From Thermoanaerobaculaceae bacterium (lineage in GTDB: Bacteria > Acidobacteriota > Thermoanaerobaculia > Thermoanaerobaculales > Thermoanaerobaculaceae), in contig JALHTD010000436.1 in assembly GCA_022865555.1 (NCBI GenBank), positions 1-5,084 on the forward strand: 5,084 nucleotides of DNA. Reading direction: 5' to 3'. Below the pieces are notes generated by a model, which was not told the origin of the DNA, searched no databases, and worked only from the letters and a program-made list of their open reading frames with translations. Shown one piece after another: positions 1 through 4,931 of the stretch; position 1 is the stretch's first letter; every line of letters starts with the position of its first letter. The position numbers and the translations under genes were made by a program.

Positions 1-2
1 AC

Positions 3-275
3 GAGATGCAGGACAACGAGGCGCGCGCCGACCAGCAACGCCTGGAGCACTACCGCAACGAACTCGGCGAGCTGGGCGTGGAGGCCAGTTACGACCTCGG
101 CTTCGGAGACCCGGCCGAGGCCCTCGCCGCGCTCGTTGGCACCCACGCGCCCGACCTGCTGGTCCTGGGGAGCCACGGCCACCGCAGGGTCGGCGACTTC
201 GTGCACGGCACGACAGTCGATCGCCTGCGGCACCGCATCAGGGTGCCGGTGCTGGTGGTCCCGACGACGGCCTAG
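3..275 (+). CDS. UspA-domain protein, C-terminal part (5' end outside window)
   Basis: The reading frame is open to the left edge, so the ATG at 6 is probably internal and the true start is outside. The visible 90 or so residues form the second half of a universal stress protein fold. A helix begins near EARADQQRLEHYRNEL, a GDPAEALAAL helix follows, then the strand DLLVLGSHG. The nucleotide-binding signature G-2x-G-9x-G-(S/T) is complete (GSHG ... HGT, bases 168-212). The last strand is VPVLVV. The intact signature suggests the ATP-binding class of UspA. The opening EARADQ and the ending RHRIRVPVLVV recall, from memory, UspA domains fused behind Nramp metal transporters, so this could be the tail of a larger protein rather than a free 140-residue UspA. 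The TAG stop at 273-275 overlaps the stop of the opposing gene. Domain call is secure; full architecture is unknown. Confidence 0.85.
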   Translation, partial: EMQDNEARADQQRLEHYRNELGELGVEASYDLGFGDPAEALAALVGTHAPDLLVLGSHGHRRVGDFVHGTTVDRLRHRIRVPVLVVPTTA

Positions 276-1099
276 GGTTTCGCGCCAGGGACCGCCTGAC
301 CGGCGGGCAGCGTGCTCCAGTCGATCTGCGAGCCCCAGGCGCTGTGGGGGATTGCGAACACCGCCAGCGTCACCAGCGCCGCGGCGACCGTCGCGCCGCG
401 GGCCGACCGCCCGCCGCGCAGTCGCCACAGTGCGAACACCCAGGCGAGCGCCGCGAGCAGCGTCTTGTTGTCGGTGAGGTCCCAGCCGAACGGGACACCT
501 GTCCACCACTGGCCGAAGGCGTAATGCTGCACCAGCGGGCCCAGGACGAAGCCGCCGAGAAGGAACAGCCCGAGCGTCGTCCAGGCGAGCCGGCGCAGGT
601 CACGCCGCGGCGCCAGTGCCTCGATCCCGGCGCAGGTGGCGAACAGCATCCCGAGGAACATCGCGAGGATGTGGGGGATCAGCACGGCAGCGGGCGGGTC
701 GCCACGGAAGCGAGTGATGGCGGGACGCTGGGGGAAAAGCGCCTGCTCCGCGCCCAGCCGGAGGCGGACCTGGTACTCCAGCTTGCCTGCGGCGGGCTGC
801 CTGGGCAGCGTCGCCTGCAACTCCCCGCCTTCCCGCTTCAGCTCCAGCACGTGCCAGGGGTCGGAGGTAGGGTAGCGGCGCCAGATCACCTCACCGTTCA
901 CCGCAGGGTCGGCGACCGACACGCGCACCGGCTGGTCGGAGGCCGTGCTGTTGGAGCGCTCGAGCTTCATCTTGATGGTCTGCCCGGCGAGCTTCACGAT
1001 CCCTCGCGCCGGATAGGTCGGGCCGGTGGCCCGCTGCCACACCAGCGTCCCCAGGGTGACCACGACCGCCAGCGCCCAACGCCAGAGACTCCCCTTCAC
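272..1099 (-). CDS. Membrane protein of unknown function with extracytoplasmic domain and C-terminal four-helix membrane region
   Basis: I do not recognise a named family for this 275-residue protein. It has an N-terminal hydrophobic anchor (about residues 7-22), then about 110 polar residues rich in beta-type alternation (30-135, for example LEYQVRLRL), likely an Ig-like or beta-sandwich domain outside the membrane. Four predicted membrane helices follow (about 136-158, 170-190, 212-227, 235-252). Between helices 3 and 4 lies a striking motif, GQWWTGVPFGWDLTDNKTL (196-214), with W, D, N and K residues at the membrane edge. The tail is short. The start is GTG at 1099, overlapping the yitT-like stop as GTGA, with a strong Shine-Dalgarno just upstream. 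This implies translational coupling and a shared or sequential role with YitT. The stop shares CTAG (272-275) with the UspA gene. The coding call is firm because of hydrophobic periodicity and operon placement. The function is unknown. Confidence 0.82.
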   Translation of the reverse strand: MKGSLWRWALAVVVTLGTLVWQRATGPTYPARGIVKLAGQTIKMKLERSNSTASDQPVRVSVADPAVNGEVIWRRYPTSDPWHVLELKREGGELQATLPRQPAAGKLEYQVRLRLGAEQALFPQRPAITRFRGDPPAAVLIPHILAMFLGMLFATCAGIEALAPRRDLRRLAWTTLGLFLLGGFVLGPLVQHYAFGQWWTGVPFGWDLTDNKTLLAALAWVFALWRLRGGRSARGATVAAALVTLAVFAIPHSAWGSQIDWSTLPAGQAVPGAKP

Positions 1100-1980
1100 G
1101 ATCCCTCCTCGCCCCCGTGGGGTGCGAAACCTTCTCCCAGCACTTCCTGCGCCGGGGTGATCGCGACGAACGCGGCCGGGTCAACGTGCGCCACCAGGCG
1201 CTTGAGGCGGCCCACCTCGTGCGGCGACACCACCACGTAGAGGACCGGCCTCTGCTCGCCGCTGAAGCCACCCTGCCCGTGGAGAATCGTGACGCCCCGC
1301 CCGAGCCTTCCCAGGATCGCCTCGCGCACGGCGTCCGGGCTCGTGCTGATGATCACGGCGGTGCGCGCCGCCGAGAACCCCGCCTGCACCAGGTCCAGCA
1401 CGCGTGCCGAGACGAACGCCAGCGCGAGCGCCACCATGACCGCCTCGGCGCCGAAGACGAAAGCCGCCACCCCGAAGATCGCCACGTTTATCGCCAGCAG
1501 CGCCTGCCCCATGCCGACGCCGAGGTAGCGGTGGGCGAGCCTCGCCAGCACGTCGGTGCCGCCGGTCGTTCCCCGGCCCCGGAACACCAGGCCCATCCCC
1601 AGACCGTCCATGAGACCGCCGTAGCAGATCACCAGCAGCCGGTCGTGGGTGGGGGGCACGAGGAAAGGGGCCGAGAAGTCGATGCCCAGCGAGAGCACGA
1701 CAACGGAGACGGCGGTGGGAACGAAGAAGCGCATCCCACCGGCGAACCGCCACCCCAGCCAGAGCAACGGAACGTTGAGCAGCAAGACCACTAACCCCAC
1801 TGGTGTATGCATCAGTCGGTGGGCGATGATCGAGATCCCCGTGACACCGCCCGAGACCACGTTGTTGGGCACGAAGAAGAGGTTGGTGCCCGCAGCCACC
1901 ATCAGCGAGCCCACGACGATCTGCGCGTAGTCGAAGACCACGCCCAACCGCCCCTGCGGCGCAACCAGCGGCAACTTCAT
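1096..1980 (-). CDS. YitT family membrane protein (DUF161 membrane region plus DUF2179 C-terminal domain)
   Basis: This 294-residue protein has the usual length and two-part build of the YitT family. The N-terminal membrane region has about six hydrophobic segments (near 14-37, 62-78, 85-101, 115-133, 155-178, 180-200). It carries the family signatures FFVPNNVVSGGVTGIS (35-50) and RGRGTTGGTDVLARL (134-148). The soluble C-terminal DUF2179 domain (about 222-285) shows RGVTILHGQGGFSGEQRPVL, then DPAAFVAI and EVLGEGF. Family members are widespread inner-membrane proteins whose substrate is not established; transport is a guess. I chose ATG at 1980 rather than GTG at 2046. The extra 22 residues are proline-rich without family character, the ATG begins just before the first conserved part, and a promoter-like element lies between the two starts. 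It is first in a two-gene unit with the 275-residue protein (4-base overlap) and diverges from the RAM-domain gene. Confidence 0.93.
   Translation of the reverse strand: MKLPLVAPQGRLGVVFDYAQIVVGSLMVAAGTNLFFVPNNVVSGGVTGISIIAHRLMHTPVGLVVLLLNVPLLWLGWRFAGGMRFFVPTAVSVVVLSLGIDFSAPFLVPPTHDRLLVICYGGLMDGLGMGLVFRGRGTTGGTDVLARLAHRYLGVGMGQALLAINVAIFGVAAFVFGAEAVMVALALAFVSARVLDLVQAGFSAARTAVIISTSPDAVREAILGRLGRGVTILHGQGGFSGEQRPVLYVVVSPHEVGRLKRLVAHVDPAAFVAITPAQEVLGEGFAPHGGEEGS
1103..1110 (-). promoter_or_regulatory. Ribosome binding site for the 275-residue membrane protein
   Basis: On the minus strand GAGGAGGG precedes the GTG at 1099, with AGGAGG ending 4 bases and GAGG ending 7 bases before the start. It lies inside the last codons of the yitT-like gene. 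It is the strongest Shine-Dalgarno match in the window and supports the GTG as the start. It also supports coupled translation through the GTGA overlap. Confidence 0.75.
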
Positions 1981-1988
1981 GGCGGGGC

Positions 1989-2017
1989 ATCCTGACACGG
2001 AGACGCACGCTTGCCAA
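1989..2017 (-). promoter_or_regulatory. Predicted promoter of the yitT-like operon
   Basis: On the minus strand TTGGCA (2017-2012) is followed by a 17-base spacer and TGT-CAGGAT (1997-1989), an extended -10 with weak core identity (A2, A5 and T6 match TATAAT). Transcription would begin near 1982, about two bases before the ATG at 1980, giving a nearly leaderless mRNA. An AGGA at 1993-1990 could alternatively serve as a weak Shine-Dalgarno if transcription starts further upstream. This is a visual match only, with no measured start site. Confidence 0.4.
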
Positions 2018-2056
2018 GCCGCACCCACGACGGGCGGCGGAGGCACGCCTCACTCC

Positions 2057-2065
2057 TGCTACCCT
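2057..2065 (+). promoter_or_regulatory. Possible extended -10 of the RAM-domain gene
   Basis: TGC-TACCCT fits an extended -10 (TGn followed by TAnnnT). It would start transcription near 2072, about ten bases before the ATG at 2083. No credible -35 is visible at the expected distance. The TGCTA beginning matches the -10 candidates of tlyA and of the 4902-4911 palindrome. Confidence 0.35.
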
Positions 2066-2071
2066 GACAGC

Positions 2072-2078
2072 GGGAGGG
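2072..2078 (+). promoter_or_regulatory. Ribosome binding site of the RAM-domain gene
   Basis: GGGAGGG precedes the ATG at 2083 by four to six bases and fixes that start. If the -10 at 2057-2065 is real, this site lies at the very 5' end of the transcript. Confidence 0.7.
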
Positions 2079-2082
2079 TTCC

Positions 2083-2388
2083 ATGCTGGAGGCGGTGGTG
2101 CTGATCAACGTGAAACCTGGCCAGCTGCACGCGGTGGCGGACACGCTCCTCGAGCGCGAGGGTGTGCACGAGCTCTACTCGGTCGCGGGGGCCTACGATC
2201 TGGTGGCGGTCCTGCGCACCTCCCGCAACGAGCGCCTCGAGGAGCTGGTGACCGGCGAAATCGCGGCCCTCCCCGGCGTCGAGCGCACGACCACGCTGGT
2301 GGCGTTCAGGTGCCTGTCCAGACGCGAGGCCGACGGAACGTTCTCCCTGGGTCTGGACCCGGGGAGCGAGGGTGCGCCGAAGAAGTGA
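2083..2388 (+). CDS. Stand-alone Lrp/AsnC ligand-binding (RAM) domain protein
   Basis: The 101 residues correspond to the RAM effector-binding domain of Lrp/AsnC regulators with no helix-turn-helix in front. The alpha-beta fold is visible: strand LEAVVLINV (2-10), helix HAVADTLLER (16-25), strand VHELYSVAG (28-36) leading into the family's G-x-Y-D motif (GAYDLVAVLR, 36-45), then helix and LPGVERTTTLVAFR (63-76). A charged tail of about 20 residues follows. In the family, this domain forms dimers and octamers that bind amino acids or related small molecules. Alone it cannot contact DNA, so it may act as a ligand sensor or as a partner of a full-length Lrp/AsnC protein encoded elsewhere. It diverges from the yitT-like operon and shares its 102-base upstream region. 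Start at 2083 is supported by a good Shine-Dalgarno. The family call is confident; the ligand and role are unknown. Confidence 0.9.
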   Translation: MLEAVVLINVKPGQLHAVADTLLEREGVHELYSVAGAYDLVAVLRTSRNERLEELVTGEIAALPGVERTTTLVAFRCLSRREADGTFSLGLDPGSEGAPKK

Positions 2389-2392
2389 CGGT

Positions 2393-2404
2393 GCCGGGCC
2401 CGGC
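2393..2404. terminator. Palindrome between convergent genes, possible bidirectional terminator
   Basis: GCCGGGCCCGGC is a perfect 12-base palindrome five bases after the RAM-domain stop (2386-2388) and about 30 bases beyond the tlyA stop, in the 46-base gap between these convergent genes. It can form a GC hairpin in either transcript, but neither side has a U-run. It may be a non-canonical or Rho-assisted end, or simply GC-rich sequence. Confidence 0.35.
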
Positions 2405-2434
2405 TCTGGCCTCGGAGCTCAGACGCGCCCGGAA

Positions 2435-3187
2435 TCAGTCCGACCGCTCACGCTGACGCAGGTGGGCGAGCTCCTCGACGTTTCCAGCCGGACCCGGGAT
2501 CGGTGAGGGGATGCGGGCAACGCATTCGAGGCCGAGTTCCCGGGCAGCGGCGAGGACGCCTTCGATCGCTCCCTCCCGCACGACGGGATCGCGAACGACC
2601 CCTCCCTTCGCGACCTGTGTCCGGCCCGCCTCGAACTGCGGCTTCACCAGGACCACGATGTCACTCCTCTCGGCAAGGAGCGCCACCAGCGCCGGAAGAA
2701 CCAACCGCAAAGAGATGAACGAGACGTCCACCGTGATGAGGCCAAAGGGGCCCGGGAGCTCCTCCCGCGCCACGTAACGCGCGTTGACCCCCTCCTTCAC
2801 GACCACACGGGGGTCCTGGCGCAGCCGCCAGTCGAGCTGCCCGCGGCCCACGTCCAGCGCGACCACCTGCGCCGCCCCCCTCTCCAGCAGCACGTGGGTG
2901 AAGCCCCCGGTGGAGGCACCAACGTCGAGGCACCGCTTGCCGGCGGGCGAGACGCCGAAGGCGTCAAGCGCCGCCGCGAGCTTCACACCGCCCCGCGAGA
3001 CCCATGGGTGGTCCGCGGCCACGATCTCGACCGTGGCGTCGGGGGCGACGGCCTTCCCCGCCTTGTCCACCGCCGCGCCCTCGACCCGCACCAGCCCGGC
3101 CAGGATCAGGCTCTGCGCACGCGCCCGCGACGGGGCGAGGTCCCGCTCGACGAGGAGCTGGTCGAGCCGAACTCGTTTGGTGGGCAC
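2435..3187 (-). CDS. tlyA: TlyA: rRNA (cytidine-2'-O)-methyltransferase
   Basis: TlyA uses S-adenosylmethionine to 2'-O-methylate cytidines in rRNA (in mycobacteria, C1409 of 16S and C1920 of 23S). Loss of these marks gives capreomycin resistance there. From GTG at 3187 the protein has 250 residues. An N-terminal S4 RNA-binding domain (about 5-58, RLDQLLVERDLAPSRARAQS onward) is followed by a short linker HPWV (60-63) and an FtsJ-like Rossmann methyltransferase. The SAM loop is LDVGASTGGF (87-96). Residues K69, D154 (VDVSF), K182 (VKPQFE) and E238 (GNVEE) fall at the numbers I recall for the catalytic tetrad of Mycobacterium tuberculosis TlyA, which supports this start and an active enzyme. 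An in-frame extension to 3376 would add 63 residues without S4 character and overlap the next gene, so I rejected it. No Shine-Dalgarno precedes the GTG; an extended -10 does, so the mRNA may be leaderless. Confidence 0.95.
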   Translation of the reverse strand: MPTKRVRLDQLLVERDLAPSRARAQSLILAGLVRVEGAAVDKAGKAVAPDATVEIVAADHPWVSRGGVKLAAALDAFGVSPAGKRCLDVGASTGGFTHVLLERGAAQVVALDVGRGQLDWRLRQDPRVVVKEGVNARYVAREELPGPFGLITVDVSFISLRLVLPALVALLAERSDIVVLVKPQFEAGRTQVAKGGVVRDPVVREGAIEGVLAAARELGLECVARIPSPIPGPAGNVEELAHLRQRERSD

Positions 3188-3192
3188 GAGCG

Positions 3193-3201
3193 ATGCTAGC
3201 A
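3193..3201 (-). promoter_or_regulatory. tlyA: Predicted extended -10 promoter of tlyA (leaderless)
   Basis: On the minus strand TGC-TAGCAT (3201-3193) matches an extended -10. The five bases CGCTC then lead directly into the GTG at 3187. Transcription would begin at or within a base of the start codon. No clear -35 is visible, which extended -10 promoters tolerate. The same nine bases occur in both orientations at 4902-4911. Confidence 0.45.
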
Positions 3202-3231
3202 CTCGGTCGAACCACGTGATTTGTGAGGAGT

Positions 3232-3259
3232 GCTGCCTGGCAGCGGCTCCGCAGCGGAG
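3232..3259. terminator. Two adjacent hyphenated dyads between the GT-C-like gene and tlyA
   Basis: The 112-base gap between the end of the GT-C-like gene and the tlyA start contains two back-to-back 13-base dyads: GCTGCC-T-GGCAGC (3232-3244) and CTCCGC-A-GCGGAG (3247-3259). They begin about 40 bases beyond the upstream gene's TAG, consistent with hairpins that end or protect its mRNA. There is no U-run, so intrinsic termination is not assured. An operator role upstream of tlyA is also possible. The rest of the gap is GC-rich, with no gene visible. Confidence 0.35.
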
Positions 3260-3299
3260 GGACCTGCCCGCGGGGGGAGGCGGGATCGCCGCGCCCGGT

Positions 3300-4892
3300 C
3301 TATGGGGCGGTATCGGCGCGTGCCTTGAACCGTCGGTATACCAACACCGTGAAGACCAGCCAGAGGCATAGCTCAACCGAAGCGACGGCGATATCCGCGC
3401 CCGTCGGGTTTTGCAGGTGAGGGAAGACGAGGGAAACGGGCAGGTGCGTGGCCCTTGCTATCAGGCTTAAAAAGAAGTTGCTGCCCTGCTCGCCGAGGAC
3501 GCCACAGCGCTTGTCCGGGAAGAGGACGTAGAGGCAGCCCACCGCCAGCGAGGCACACCCTAGGGCCAGAGCCGCCCCGCGCGCGAGCCGGCTCGCCAGC
3601 CTGGGGAGGTGCTCGAGCAGGGAAACCATGATGATGGGAACGACCGGCACCCACATCCGGGCGGGCGGCGACCAGAACCCGTGCCAGCTACTGGAGGCCA
3701 CCACAGGACCCAGGTAGGAACCGAGCAGAGCGAGACGCCACGCGGTTCGCGAGCGGTTCCGGACCCACCCCGCCGCGAGAGCCGGCCCCAGCAACAGGTA
3801 CACAGGAGCCACCACCAGGAGGCCTGCCTGCTGGTCGAAGAGCATCCCGAGTGCCCCTACCGCAGGGTTGCCGACGGCCCCTCCGGCCGTTCGGCCGTAC
3901 ATCACCCACGGCAGCGGCGAGCCGTACCACTGCCAGAAGACCGCCATCTGGAGCAGCAGCGAAGCCATGAAGGCCGACGCTGGCCACCACCGGCCTCGGC
4001 GCAACCGAGCCAACGCGGCAACCGCGAGCATCAGTGCCAGGGCGAGGAAGCGCACGTGCAGCCATACCAGCGCGCCCGCCGCCGCGGCGACCGTGACCCG
4101 CGATGCGACGCGCTCGGACTCGAGGCGCGACAGCGCAAGCGCCAGGAGGAGGGCCGCCGGAACCTCCGGGTAGATCTCCCCCGAAAAAGCAACCAGAGGC
4201 ATCGCAAAGACCAGGATTAGCCACCACGCCTGCCCGAGCCCGCGGCTGTCTTGCCCCGTCTCCTCCACCCAGAGGCGAACGCGCACGGCCAGCACGGCCC
4301 AGAGGGCAGCGATCGCCACCAGTACCCCGTTCAACCCGAGAACGCCGAACGGGAGAGCGAGCAGGATGGCCAGCCCTGGAAAGTGGATCGAGTATGCGGA
4401 GCCGCCTCGCGCTGAAGGGAGTGTGTGCGCGGGCACGTCCAGCCCCGCGCGGTCGGTCTGGTTCGCCAGGTCCAGGTCGCCGTCACGCCACAGGCTCTCG
4501 ATCATGACCACGTAGTGAGGCTCATCCCCCGTGAGGTACCTCGGAGCCAGCCCGAAAACAGCGGCAACACCGGCCAGAAGAAGTGCGGCGCCCCAGGGGC
4601 CGCGTGCCACAAGAAAGCGGGCAACCCGCCCGTCGGGAAGCAGGACGGCGTGAATCAGCACGGCGTAGGCGGCGCCGATCACAGCCAGGAACGGAACGAC
4701 TTCCAGCAGCCGCCTGGCGTAGAAATCCGCACCTTGGTCGCCCTCGACCAGACGGAAGGGGAGCGCGACGAGCGAGGCCGCCAACGGTCGCGCGAACACG
4801 AGGATGGCGCCGCACGCGACGAACCACAGGGCCACGGCGATTGCGAGCGCCACGTCCCACTTCGACGGTTCGGGCGTTCCCCCTGTGACCAA
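3300..4892 (-). CDS. GT-C-like polytopic membrane glycosyltransferase
   Basis: This 530-residue protein has about 11-13 hydrophobic segments. Its first extracytoplasmic loop carries TGDEPHYVVM (121-130), the acidic pair expected near the active site of GT-C enzymes that use lipid-phosphate sugars, as in the PMT/ArnT (GT39-like) group. Further landmarks, from memory of this group, are SGEIYPEVPAALL (237-249), AGLLVVAPVYLLL (356-368) and WHGFWSPPARMWVPVVP (403-419). The protein should move a sugar from a polyprenyl-phosphate carrier to an acceptor on the outer side of the membrane; acceptor and sugar cannot be read here. The only suitable start is TTG at 4892. The in-frame codon five codons upstream is the TAG inside the -10 box, and the next choice, GTG at 4853, has only a weak Shine-Dalgarno. 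It diverges from a UbiA-type gene 29 bases away, which could supply its donor. Confidence 0.85.
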   Translation of the reverse strand: MVTGGTPEPSKWDVALAIAVALWFVACGAILVFARPLAASLVALPFRLVEGDQGADFYARRLLEVVPFLAVIGAAYAVLIHAVLLPDGRVARFLVARGPWGAALLLAGVAAVFGLAPRYLTGDEPHYVVMIESLWRDGDLDLANQTDRAGLDVPAHTLPSARGGSAYSIHFPGLAILLALPFGVLGLNGVLVAIAALWAVLAVRVRLWVEETGQDSRGLGQAWWLILVFAMPLVAFSGEIYPEVPAALLLALALSRLESERVASRVTVAAAAGALVWLHVRFLALALMLAVAALARLRRGRWWPASAFMASLLLQMAVFWQWYGSPLPWVMYGRTAGGAVGNPAVGALGMLFDQQAGLLVVAPVYLLLGPALAAGWVRNRSRTAWRLALLGSYLGPVVASSSWHGFWSPPARMWVPVVPIIMVSLLEHLPRLASRLARGAALALGCASLAVGCLYVLFPDKRCGVLGEQGSNFFLSLIARATHLPVSLVFPHLQNPTGADIAVASVELCLWLVFTVLVYRRFKARADTAP

Positions 4893-4900
4893 TGTACGCT

Positions 4901-4931
4901 CATGCTAGCATTGGGGTAGTGATGCTGGCAA
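4901..4931 (-). promoter_or_regulatory. Predicted promoter of the GT-C-like gene, minus reading of a palindromic -10
   Basis: On the minus strand TTGCCA (4931-4926) is followed by an 18-base spacer and TAGCAT (4907-4902), with TGC directly before it (extended -10). Predicted transcription start is near 4895, about three bases before the TTG start at 4892. The -35 lies inside the first codons of the divergent UbiA-type gene. Confidence 0.5.
4902..4911. promoter_or_regulatory. Perfect palindrome forming a shared bidirectional extended -10
   Basis: ATGCTAGCAT equals its own reverse complement, so TGC-TAGCAT is present on both strands over the same bases. Read rightward (TAGCAT at 4906-4911), the start of transcription would be near 4918, next to GTG 4919 and ATG 4922. 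Read leftward it would be near 4895, next to TTG 4892. The rightward reading has no good -35 (only a weak TGTGAC at 4884-4889). Confidence 0.5.

Noticed and set aside
344..1240. Long plus-strand open frame (298 codons) opposite the 275-residue membrane protein and the yitT-like gene end
   Set aside because: The translation is low in hydrophobic periodicity and rich in R, G, P, A and H, typical of an antisense frame in GC-rich DNA. It overlaps two well-supported genes.
1981..2046. GTG 2046 as the start of the yitT-like protein
   Set aside because: It adds 22 residues without family character and would place the start upstream of the predicted promoter.
1181..2053. Minus-strand open frame (290 codons) overlapping the yitT-like gene
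   Set aside because: It is an Arg/Gly-rich out-of-frame translation of the yitT-like gene, which has clear family motifs in its own frame.
3194..3201. TGCTAGCA near tlyA as a second bidirectional -10
   Set aside because: The rightward reading ends TAGCAC, losing the key final T, and no rightward gene starts there.
3188..3376. 63-residue N-terminal extension of TlyA
   Set aside because: It lacks S4 similarity, overlaps the end of the GT-C-like gene by 77 bases, and spoils the residue numbering that otherwise matches mycobacterial TlyA.
3609..4220. Plus-strand open frame (203 codons) inside the GT-C-like gene
   Set aside because: It is rich in R, Q, P and H without any domain signal, and antisense to a protein with clear membrane segments and GT-C motifs.
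4892..4921. ATG 4892 as the start of the UbiA-type gene
   Set aside because: It is in frame, but the extra ten residues show no family likeness and overlap the predicted shared promoter and the opposing TTG. It is kept only as an alternative.
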